The position numbers and the translations under genes were made by a program. Shown piece by piece: positions 32,970 through 43,165 of a stretch of DNA of 64,000 nt. Location of the stretch: assembly GCA_022578605.1 (NCBI GenBank), contig MU394111.1, positions 124,001 to 188,000 on the forward strand. The letters are read 5' to 3'. Under the pieces are notes generated by a model, which was not told the origin of the DNA, did no database searches, and saw only the letters and a list, made by a program, of their open reading frames with translations. The first letter of the stretch is position 1; each line of letters begins with the position of its first letter. This stretch comes from Camillea tinctor (taxonomy: Eukaryota > Ascomycota > Sordariomycetes > Xylariales > Xylariaceae).

Positions 32970-35900
32970 ATGGCTACAACTTCCAGTATACGCTACCCCT
33001 GCGTCTCGTGCCGCTTGCACTCGCTGACCAGACTTGATAGGCCAACCACCAGCCAATCCGGCCAACACCCCATCCATAGCTACCGTTAGAGCCTCGAGTG
33101 CGAGTGCTCCGCCGCCCTCCGAATCGCCTGCTATTCCTGTCCCTGTCCCGTCACCGTCCCTGCCCGGCTCTGTACCTAATGGCAGTGCCAATGGCTACCT
33201 CCCTCCCGCTTCCATGCCCAGTGACGGCTCTATAAATACCGATATGAGACTCTATCCTCGTGACGGGCGTGTGAGGAACCCTGTGCCTAGCAAGTTGAAG
33301 GATGTCAACGAGCGGATGAAGGGGAATTTCGGTGTCATGCATATGGATGTCGCTAGTCACCGCGCCAGTGAAGGGAGAGATGCTGCCGCGAAACGAACGA
33401 GCGAGAGTACTGCTTTACAGGCCAGGCTGGCCCAGACCGACGCCTACGTATCGCATCAGCGCAGGGCCAACTATCCACGAGCTACCGGCCTCAAGCAGTT
33501 CTCTCCCACCAAGAAGCCTGAGGACCAGGTCCCCGACCCCGGCCCCAGGGTGCCCCTGACCATAGCAGAGACCAAGGCCGAGCAAGCCCGTTTGCTGACC
33601 CTCCTTCGCACCCTCCCCCCCAACTTGGTTGTCGACCAGATATGTAAGGGCCTCGCTTTTTTCGGTGGCATCCCCGACGCGCCGCCGCCTACCGATGGGA
33701 AGTTCCCCGAAAGCGCCGAGTCGAACGGTTCCGGCTCTCTCTTTGTAGGTTGGATCGCTGAGATATTCCCTAGCCTTGAGCATCCGCGAAAGTCGACGCA
33801 ATCATCGGTGCCTCCCCCATCATCATCATCTGCGAGCCAGAGACGCCCTCGCGGACGGCCGAAGGGTAGCAAGGCTAGCAAGGCCCGAAGCGATAAGGGT
33901 ATCAAGAAAGGCTCCCAGAGAAATCCGAGGGGGGTCGATAATCAAGCTGAGGACGCCCAGGATGAGAGTTGGGTTGATGTAGAGGATAGTGTCCTAGAGT
34001 TGAATGATAACGGCGATCTAGTCGAAGCTGAGAGCTCAATGAGGAATGCCCCAAGCACTCCGCCACGAGTGCCTGATATCGAACCAGTGACGGCTACCCC
34101 AGCAACGGGGTCAACTGGTGGGTTTAGGTCAATAAATGACACCAACAATGTGCCCACGTCAAACACCAAACGGCGAGGGCGCCCGAAGGGATCTAAGAAT
34201 CGACCAAAGGACAATTTCATTTCGCAAACTAATACAGCGGCGGAGCCCCTATCCGCAAACAGCCACCCATCTACCCAGGCTACTGGTGCTCCCGGGACCT
34301 CGTCACAAGCACCACCAAAGGTAACACCAGTGCCGGTACCCGTCCCTATACTAGATACGCCAGCAAAGAAGAAGGGCAATTCAGGAAGACCCAAGGGCAC
34401 CAAGAACCGCATCAAGCCTACTAACGAAACAACGGCCCAGGATGCTTCCGTTTCCCAGCAAGCTACAAACCACAATAATAACCCCCACGGCCAGTTTTCG
34501 ACTCAGGCATTCGCAGCGATCAACCCAGGCCTCACGGATAGTTATACATCTTCCACTGCCAACGGCGCTGCCGGGCAAGATAAGCATGCCCGTATGCCCG
34601 TCCAAAGTGGTACGCCTACCTCGGCAGCTTCTCAATTACCGCCAACAACACACCAGGTAAAACCGTCATCTGTGACAGGAAAGAAGCGAAAGCGCCAGGG
34701 AATTAACCCCGGCAGCTCCACTCCTAAGGGAGAAAGCCCCATCACCACAGGGGGAGGAGGCATGGCAATCTCACAGCAAGCTCAACCTACGATCTCTCAG
34801 GGGATGCCAGTCTCCCAGCTGCAGAACCATCCTGGCCAACCTGAACATCAGTCTGTATCCGTATCTGGCGTTGCCCCTATTCCCCCGGCCAAGCGGTCTC
34901 GCAAATCGCAAGAGGCAAACTCAACGCCGACCATGAGACGGCAGACGCCCAATAATAGCATTGGACAAAAGAGCTCGATTCCGTCTGTTAATCTGCCTAA
35001 CGAGCCTCCCCGTCAACCCAATCAAGTCGGCGTCGCGCCCCAGAATCATGTGCCGGCCGAAGGCCTGGAAGCCCATTATGCTGCCATGCAAAGTCGTACA
35101 GATCAAATGCAAAGCTACAACAGTGGTCGTCCACAGCAAAAACAGCAACATCCACCTGCTACTTCAATTAGCAGTACTGCATCACCGATTTCAGCCTCAA
35201 ACCAGATTCCAGCAGAGGGCTTAGAAGCCCATTTCGAACGTTTCGCAGCGCTTCAAAACCAAAATCTTCAAGATAACTCGCGACAAACTAGCAGTAGCAG
35301 ACAGCAGAAGCAAGCTCAGACCTCACAAACAGCATCCCCAATCTCAGCGCAAGCCTCCAAAACATCGCAACTATCCGCCACGCTGGCATCGCAACAACAG
35401 GCAAGGGTCCCTCAAGGCTATTACGCCCAGGCCCAAACGCTCAATCCTTCCTATAATACGCAGCAGCCGTCTTACCCAACCAACCAGCGCCAACAATCGC
35501 ACATGGCAAGCAGTTCTCCTGGAACGGCGCTAGTGCACCATGTAACCAATTCTCCCCAGTTTGGCGCCCAGTCCAACTCGCCTCTTATGCAGGCGGATAG
35601 TAGCTACCGTGGATCGCCGTCATTAGTCCATAGCACCGCCGGGTTTGCGCCGCGGCGAACGCCATCCGCCTCGCCTCTCGATAATAGTGCATATCGTCCG
35701 GCGAGCGCTACCAGCCACGGGCTGTCGAATCATTCGCCCCATTTCGGTACACGACAGCCTCCAACGACAACGCACAGTACATCGCACCCAGGCCTGCCCA
35801 CATCGTTCTCCTCTTTCTCCGACCCTAGCTTCATAGACATGCAGAGTCTCGATTCGGGAAATAGCCACAGTAGTCTGGGGCTTGGCACCGGTTCATATGG

Positions 35901-36045
35901 CCTCGGTAGCGGGAGTCTCCCTCAGCAGCAGCGGACATCCAGTTCAAGTGCAGCAACCCTCTATTCACCAGCTACCTCGATGAACACCAATTATCTAGGA
36001 TCGTCAAGTTTGGGACGAGCGAGCCAAAACCGATGGCCGTCATGA
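32970..36045 (+). CDS. AT-hook DNA-binding protein, Ser/Gln/Pro-rich, 2 exons, 1006 aa
   Basis: I propose exon 1 at 32970-32985 (ATG plus 13 nt) and exon 2 at 33041-36045. The 55-bp intron has donor GTATAC, a GCTGACC branch site and acceptor GATAG; the join reads MATTSSQPPANPANTPS in phase, while the exon 2 frame alone has no ATG near its 5' end. Three AT-hook cores are visible: RRPRGRPKGSK (about residue 273), KRRGRPKGSKNR (about 382) and SGRPKGTKNR (about 453), so the protein probably binds AT-rich DNA in the nucleus. An N-terminal ordered region (about 90-250) contains LTIAETKAEQARLLTLLRTL. The second half is low-complexity Ser/Gln/Pro with two copies of PAEGLEAH (677-684 and 729-736), and probably acts as a regulatory region. 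The exact family and target are not recognised. Confidence 0.8.
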
Positions 36046-38765
36046 TTTATAGCTACGTAACGAGTCCATGCCTAGGATGAATGAATAAGGGCGCATAAGG
36101 AAAATTGGGGAATGGAAAAACAACGATGCTCCTTTTTAAGAATTATCGTTTCCTAACGAAATCCGAAGAGAAAAAAAAGATTTGCCAACGGCGTTCTTGG
36201 GACACTGGACAAAACAAAGGGGACAGGGGAAACCGACCCGGGCGTTTTCACTTAGGCGCAATGAAAAAGAACAACCACCTTGCGAGCACATACGATGTAG
36301 AAGATGTTAGGAGAGGTGAGATGGAATTTAAATGCTAAGGCTAGTTGCTTTTCGATTGTTTTTTTTTTCTTCTTTTATATCTACTTTAGCGGGAAGCGGG
36401 AAGTGAAACCGGACGGGTCGGGAATTAAAAAGAAAAACACTGATACTACTATTACTACTACTGCTGCTTTTACGAGAGGAATACGGGAGTGGGAAAGCTC
36501 GTTTACAAAGCAAATATCTGTTTTGTTTTATTTTTGCTTGGGAACTGCGGGAAACCTTGACTGGACTGGGCTTAGCTTGGAACAAGCTATGATGGATTTG
36601 TTTTTTTAGCTGCTTTTTCTTTCAATTCGGTTTTTTTCAGCTCATATTATATTTGGTGTGATCTCTTTTTACTACTGTTTTTATTAACGATTCTGAGAGG
36701 AAAGCGATTGATATTTGTTTGTCGAATTTTTTTTGGTGGTGTTTATACGTTTTTCTGCTTCGCTTTTTTTATTTTTCTTCCTCACCCGCGCTGGTTTGCG
36801 ACGGGGAAAGGGAAGGAAAAGAGGGAGGGAGGGAGAGGCGAAGATACCAATCATATTAACAACATTTATGTATTGTCCTTTGCTTTTTTTTTTTTAAACC
36901 TCCCTATTGGTGTGTTGTTATATTGCTGTTGATTGACGTTGTCTTCTTCATCTCATGATCGTCATGTTGTTTTTCTCTCTTGCAAGCGTTGGCGAATTGA
37001 TTTTGATTGATTTTTTTTTTCTTTATTCTTCCTGACAGAAAAGAGAAAAAGAAAAGAGAAAGAAAAAAAGGAAGAAAAAGAAACACGAATTTTATATAAT
37101 TATAACTCTATGTGTGACAATATAGTACTACTAGTTAGCATATTCATTTTTGGTCTAATTATCCCCCTTATTCTTGTTCTGCCCCCGATAACACTCGTCT
37201 CCCTATTTATTTTCCTTCCTTACCCTCACCCCTTTTCACTTCTCGTTTATTATATATACCTACCTAGGTATGGAAAGATAAGAAACAACGCAGGAGGACC
37301 AAAAAAGGGAGACGGAAGAAAAAGCATCAAAAAAGGAGATATAGAATTTATGATATGACATGATATATGAAAGAGAAGATAATAAATCTTAGATGATATG
37401 ATACTTGGATATATAGGTTACCTAAGTTCAGGCTGCTTACCTAGGTATAGCTCAAAAGACAATATCCCGTACAGATTCTAATATAGGGGAGGGAAGGAAG
37501 AGGAAGAGGCGGGAAAGGAGGCCATAACACCCAGGCAAGCCTATGTAGGCTAATATCTCCCTCATATTAATTACTTAGGTTACATATTCAATTAACTGTA
37601 AGAGGGTAGGGGGGGTTATGGCGTGAGGAGGTCAAGTCAGCGAATCCAAGGCATTTTCTTCTTTTTGGTGGAAAATGTTCATGTTGATCACGATAGCACT
37701 AGATTTCAAAAGGGATAACAAGTTCGAAATGTCTCGTAGACATGATATGATATGATTGATCATTTGTTTTGTTTTCCTTTTCGTCCTGGTCTCTTTCTTT
37801 CTATCTTTACCCGGGTTCAACCAACCAAACCAATCAATCAATCCATTGATCGAGATTTTGGAAGAAAAAAAAAGAAAACTAAGGAAGCCCGATAAAATAT
37901 AATGTCTTCCCTTCCCTAGGCCCCCGTCGATGATGGATAAGATCGATCGATCTATGACCGCTTTGTTTAAAATTGTGTGATTCACCTACCACACAAAATA
38001 CACATATTTCTCAGGTTTTCAACTTGAGACCCTTAAGAACTCTCTCTCGCCTTTCCCCGAAAATTCCCCTCCATCATCCCGATCCCAATTCAGCATACAC
38101 AACAACAACCAGGGTTGGAGGAGTAAAAAATATATATCAAAATCCTGCCTTCCCCATTCCATTCACGGTAAATGTGATAAACCCTGCCACCATAAGCGCC
38201 TAGCCCTTGTTTCCAATAAAAAATATTCCTGAGTCGCCTTGACCCCGTTTGCCTTTCCCTTTCCGTCCCCTTTGGCCATTCGAAATGTGATAATAATAAA
38301 AAAGGAAATAAATCAACGCTTCTCCAGACCCTTGGTAAATATCTTTGTTGGGGAAGAGAAGATCGTGTATAAATGGGACCAGCAGTAATAGTAGTAGTGC
38401 TAGTAGGAGTATAGTATTGAGACGGAAAGGAGGTTCTCATGGGGAGGAAGGCTAATAAAAAATGAAAAAAGATGCGATATAATGACAAAAGGAGCTTTAC
38501 GCCGCTGATGAGGTAATAATGAAGATAAAAAAAGGCATCTCGTGCTAGATGTCGTCGTTGTTTCAGATAAATAAAAAATAACCGCTATGGGTTCGCCAGA
38601 TAAAAGGGGGCGCGCGTGTGAAAGTGAAGCAAAAAGGCCCACCCGATCTTTTTCCTTCATGGTATTGAGATCAATCGAAACCTCCCTTCTCTTCGGTCCC
38701 AAACGCCTGCAAATGCTCATCGAAATAGCTTATGGCGCAAATATGCCCGGCCCTCTTCAACTCCG
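36046..38765. other. Convergent intergenic region, 2.7 kb
   Basis: It lies between the AT-hook and F-box gene stops. It is AT-rich, with long A- and T-runs and a G/A-rich block near 36805-36845. Frames of 60-117 codons occur on both strands but are low-complexity (runs of Phe, Lys or Ser). A TACCTAGGTA palindrome lies near 37440. No gene supported. Confidence 0.45.
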
Positions 38766-40434
38766 TTACTCGATAGGATCTTCTTCGATGGCCTCAAGAG
38801 GCGGTCGCACCGATTCGGGTGCTGCCCGGCCGTACCACCACTCATCCTCCTCAGTTGCACCATCCTCACGGATAAGGTCCAACATAACTTGGGCGTTGCG
38901 CTTGATATCCTGGGGGCGCTCGACGATCTTTCTATCAATAATAAGAGCCTCGGCGGTAGGTAGCCATAACTGCTGTAGAAGAGGCAAATCTGGGAGCAGC
39001 ATCCGCAGATGTTCGCGAGAAAGCGGGCCCATTGGCATACCTTCCGACAAACTCGTATCAAATATCAAGTTCTCCAGACCACCGATTATGGATGCATCAC
39101 TGCTTCGTCGTCCTCCCTCTGACCCACGTCGCCCGCGGCCCTGGCTCGAAATTTCTGCCGTAGCCCTTCCAACATCATTCATGTTGACGGTAGATTTCTT
39201 CCTACTAAGGCCCATGAACCCGCGACGCGGTTTTGGAGTTGATTCTACCGGCTCTCTCGTAACTGAAGCATACCACGAATCAACTGCCCCTCTTCTTGAA
39301 TTATAACCCTTGATCTCCCAAAAGCGCTCGACCTGGCGCAGCCCACCGACACACATAGCGGTGACATAGATCTCGTCGGCCGGTCTATCCTTTAGATAAC
39401 CTCTTAGAGAACGTTCGAGTCGTCCCACGTACGAAGGGGGCCGTAGACGTCGGCAAAACGATGACACCACCAATGGGAATACCTGATGCACACGCAGCAG
39501 GGTTTGATCGTCGTACATGTTCATTACCTTGAGCTCGATGGGATTAAGGGTATAGGGTGTCCGTGATAGACCGTATCCATGCTCCTTGATGTACTCAATG
39601 TGCAATGTCCGATAGGTCTCGAAGAAATGGAATATCGTGAAAAGCAATGGTATCAACCGGCGCCGCATCCTCTCGTGCTGGGGAGCGAACTCTATTCGCT
39701 GGACCTCGGTGGTTCGAAGGAAGATCTCCTTGGTCACCCGTTCGCAAATTAGGTAGGATAGCTTGGCCGCTACATGTAATCGATGCCATATTCCACATAG
39801 ATAATGCAGTTTAATTGCAGAAGGGTCAGCGGCCGGGTAGAGCCGCCTCGCGTACGCCGGCACATGGTGATCAAGGTGGTATCGAGCAATGGGGAATTCG
39901 TTGACGGTTATCATGGCGTGCCACGCGCGCGACGCTAGACGCAGACTTAATATATCCGATAGGGGCAAAGAAGCAATGATCTGGATCTTGAGTTCGTTAG
40001 GAAGAGCTAAGAAAAGCTGATCAAACGGAGTGCTTGTGGATCAAATACGTTAGCAAAGAGATCAAGATCGAGGACGGGCGCATATCCAAAGTCTAGCGAC
40101 AGACATAGACATAGATATAGACATACCTCCTTTTCGGGCCAGAATCGGCGGATAATCTCCTGGAATCGTGCTCGACGGAGGTGCGCGTAGGCAGGATAGT
40201 TCGGAAACTGAAATTGGTCCGGCGCCTTTCTGGTCTTTGATCATGGGAAATATATTCGGGGGATTTCGGATGGTTAATGGGTAGAATAAAACCGGAAGAC
40301 TGCTGGGCGACGGCCGCAGCATCTTGTGGATGTGCAAGCGCATCTTGAGGCTGGTGGTCCTTGGATTCGCTGAGCTTCTTGAGCTTGTCGAAGTATCGCT
40401 GGGAAGCGAATTCGGTGAGGTGTGGAGGGTCCAT
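38766..40434 (-). CDS. F-box protein, 2 exons, 524 aa
   Basis: Exons are 40127-40434 and 38766-40032. The intron (40033-40126) has donor GTATGT, a TTGCTAACG branch site and acceptor CACAAG. The join reads KRRSTPFDQLFLALPNELKI, immediately starting an F-box at about residues 105-150 (LFLALPNELKIQIIASLPLS, then DILSLRLASRAWHAMI). F-box proteins recruit substrates to SCF ubiquitin ligases through Skp1. The N-terminal 100 residues are polar and look disordered. The rest is an uncharacterised helical region with SRRGAVDSWYASVTREP and a basic Ser/Arg-rich linker, which might be phosphorylated. It carries no WD40 or LRR repeats, so the target is unknown. An in-frame ATG five codons upstream (40449) is possible. 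Confidence 0.85.
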
Positions 40435-42614
40435 TGCAAATAGGAGCACGTCTCGAGAGTCAACCGAACGCGCCTCAGCGAGGTGGAGGACAGACCGTGC
40501 TAATGTTGCACGCTTGTCCTCGACAGGGCAGGAAAGGCGTCGGGGATGGCGATGAACTGTATAGTATCGACGGCAGCCGGACGGGTATCATACATGGTGA
40601 GGCATTGGGGGATCAGGTTGGCCAGGATTGTCGTTGTCGCAGTCGTTGTCGCAACCGTTGTCGTCGTCCCTTGGTGAAATAGTCCCTCTTTCTTCCAACT
40701 CGATCGATACCGGGGAATTAATAAAAAGGAAAAACCAAGGAGCAGCAAGAATGGAGGAGAGTACGTGACGACGTCAGATACAACAATGCACGTCAGAAGC
40801 AGCACCACCAGACTACACACTACTACCCAAGGGCTCCTACGAACTTCCCCCCTTTCGTCTGCCACTGACTCAGATAAGGTCTTGGGTACAGCGGTGGTTG
40901 GAATGTTGAGTCTTTCGAATTGCCTATAGAGATAGCGCTGACTTCGGTCTCAATTGCTCGGTGTGATGTCGCTGGCGCAAGTCACTTTTGGTCGTCTCGG
41001 ACGATGTCGCTATTGAAAATGGTTCACAGCAGCAAGCAGTAGCAGAAGTAAGAAAGGATGCGGGTATCGTCGTCTATCGCTTGGGTATTATTGGGGGGAG
41101 TGCGAAACCAAGGTGCTTAGAATAAGTCAGAAACAGATGGATGGGTTGGATAGATTGGAATGGGTGTGGGATGGGTTCGGTTGGGTGGTGAAGAGATGGG
41201 AAGAGACCGAATGCGACGTGTGATGTGATTCCCGGTTCCAATACTGTACACATACAATATGCTAAAGCTAAGACCGCCAAAGATGAGAAGAAATGATAGT
41301 TACAAGGAATAACATAAAAAAAAAAAAGAACAAGAATAAGAGAAGGGGGTTTTCGAGAGGGAGTGTGAGAGAGAGAGAGGAAGGGGAAGAGAGGGGGAAA
41401 ACGGAGTGGACGGTGATAGTGACTAGTGTAAAAGGTGTAAGTGTGTAAGTGGTGAGAGTTAGAGTGGGAGATTGGAAATAAGGCCGAGACTTTTGCATGG
41501 AGAGAGAATAGAAGCCGGGTGGAAACTACTACCTAAACTTTGAGAGTTGGCGCCCTTTGGGGGGTGGGTTTTACTGAAGGAAAAACACCGGGAGCGGGCA
41601 GGACACAGTGGGGACGGGTGGGAGTGGCCCGAGTGGTACATACAATAATACCTACATAACCTAACCTTACTACCTGCCATGCTACTACTACCTACACTAC
41701 ATAACTTACAACTAGGTCCCTTACCCCCCATGTTATGGTGGGATGGGGAATATAATGCACCGCTGGGACATGCGGTAACCTTTGCTGCTTACGGCCATTT
41801 GGCCGGCCTAATAGTGGAGTTCTGCCGACCACGCGCCAGCAAGTGATATCCCGTCATTAGGTTTTTTCTTTTCTTTTTCTTTTTCTTTTTTTCTTTCTTT
41901 TTTCTTTCTTTCTTTTTATTCTCTTTTATAATTCTCTACCTCCACAATCCCTCACCCTTCTTCTTCTAGGTTGAGTTAGGTAGGTAGGTTTAACCACTTA
42001 TACCACACTAACCTACGCAACTTTCAATGTCGTCAAAAGTACTGCCAGGCTTGTGATCAGCAAATATTTACTTGCATACCTATCGTATCTCTTCTCATTG
42101 ACAAACCTCCTACCTAGGAAATGGTCCTATCATATTTATTGACCATCACTTAGAAACCATACTAGATAATATGACATGACATGATAAGACATGACAAGAA
42201 AGTAGAGAAAAAAAAGAAAAGAAAAAAAAAAGAATATCAAGTTTCACATAATCAATTACCTTTGCGTACGTTCAATGTTACAACACATCTCTAAATATAT
42301 CTACGCTCAACTCGATGACCGAACATGAACTCAGAACTGAAACCTGGCTAGGTTCTCTTTCTCTCTCTCTTCTACATTGGAAAGAGTCGGGTAGGTATGA
42401 GAAATCAATGTGGCTTAACATTCCGTTTATTAGCTATCAACACTAAACCGTAAACCACTGTAGATATACTTCCTCGACTATACAACGAGAAGGCAGTGTA
42501 TAAGTACTTATACCTGAAATGCCGCTCCTGTCCCGTTGGCGTAAAATAGATAGGTCCGCTAATATGTATAAGCATCTGATCTTCCCTTCCAATCTTCCCA
42601 CGCCGGCTACGGGC
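40435..42614. promoter_or_regulatory. Gene-free region upstream of F-box gene, 2.2 kb
   Basis: This is the left part of an 8.9-kb gene-free space between two divergent genes. It has GTCGTTGTC repeats near 40627-40670, GA-rich purine tracts (41340-41400) and a TTTTCTTTC tract (41860-41935). No gene is seen; frames in it are low-complexity. Confidence 0.45.
42604..42614. repeat. Candidate target-site duplication, left copy
   Basis: The 11-bp word CGGCTACGGGC lies just left of the foldback element and recurs at 43155-43165 just right of it. Its size fits the 9-11 bp duplications made by Mutator-like transposases. Confidence 0.55.
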
Positions 42615-42624
42615 GAGTATACAC

Positions 42625-42740
42625 ATGACCAGGGGGTCAAATTTTCTGACCAGGGGGTCAAAAAGCTAAGACCATCACTTTTTGGCCAGGGGGTCTGATT
42701 TTTTGACCCCCTCCTCAGCTGAGCCAACGTTGACCTTACG
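42625..42740 (+). repeat. Left terminal inverted repeat (116 bp)
   Basis: It begins ATGACCAGGGGGTCAAATTT and ends GACCTTACG. It is the inverted partner of 43030-43145 with 114 of 116 positions matching (differences at the GCTAAG/GCTTAG and CAGCTGAG/CAGTTGAG sites). Translating it gives an accidental 34-residue reading frame that appears on both arms. Confidence 0.93.
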
Positions 42741-43029
42741 GTCGGTAAAAAGATGGCAATTGGAAACGTTGGCGTATATAGTTAAAAATATTAGCATACA
42801 TAATTAAAGATATTAACGTATATAAGTATATATGTTATAGTTAGCAACCATAAACGATTATAATAGTATATAATACTTATAAACGTATGTTTAACGTAGG
42901 CTCAACGTAGGGTTATAAAGCCTACGCTGACCTTACGCTGACCTTACGCCGACTTAATATATTAATATAACAGTAATAAATATAAGCTTTATAGCTTTTT
43001 ATCAAGTATACGTTAATATAATACTTAAA

Positions 43030-43145
43030 CGTAAGGTCAACGTTGGCTCAACTGAGGAGGGGGTCAAAAAATCAGACCCCCTGGCCAAAAAGTGATGGTC
43101 TAAGCTTTTTGACCCCCTGGTCAGAAAATTTGACCCCCTGGTCAT
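43030..43145 (-). repeat. Right terminal inverted repeat (116 bp)
   Basis: Inverted partner of 42625-42740. The last 20 bases of this arm (plus strand) end CCCCCTGGTCAT. The innermost bases (CGTAAGGTCAACGTTGGCTC) echo a motif repeated inside the element near 42890-42935. Confidence 0.93.
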
Positions 43146-43154
43146 CGTATCCCT

Positions 43155-43165
43155 CGGCTACGGGC
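43155..43165. repeat. Candidate target-site duplication, right copy
   Basis: Second copy of CGGCTACGGGC, 10 bases outside the right arm; the left copy is equally close to the left arm. Confidence 0.55.

Larger units (their letters stand above)
42615..43154. mobile_element. Non-autonomous foldback / MULE-like MITE, about 540 bp
   Basis: Two 116-bp arms in inverted orientation (42625-42740 and 43030-43145) differ at only two positions. They enclose about 290 bp of very AT-rich sequence with no coding capacity. The outer part of each arm contains several copies of a G-rich word (CCAGGGGGTC) and its complement, so each arm can also fold on itself. An 11-bp direct repeat (42604-42614 and 43155-43165) flanks it. 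Long TIRs plus a 9-11 bp duplication are the hallmark of Mutator-like elements; with no transposase, this would be a non-autonomous derivative. Family assignment is inference. The near identity of the arms suggests a fairly recent insertion or conserved ends. Confidence 0.8.

Noticed and set aside
33025..33040. TTG start for the AT-hook protein at 33034
   Set aside because: A TGA lies just upstream in that frame; a spliced ATG start at 32970 fits donor, branch site, acceptor and phase.
38587..39306. 239-codon plus-strand open frame
   Set aside because: Lies fully antisense to the F-box gene, whose spliced product has a recognisable F-box; the plus frame has no family features and is Ser/Arg-rich, as expected from the antisense of that codon usage.
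42893..42935. Possible CRISPR-like or tandem array (GACCTTACG words) inside the element
   Set aside because: Only two or three short irregular copies without spacers of constant length; a eukaryotic host also makes CRISPR implausible.
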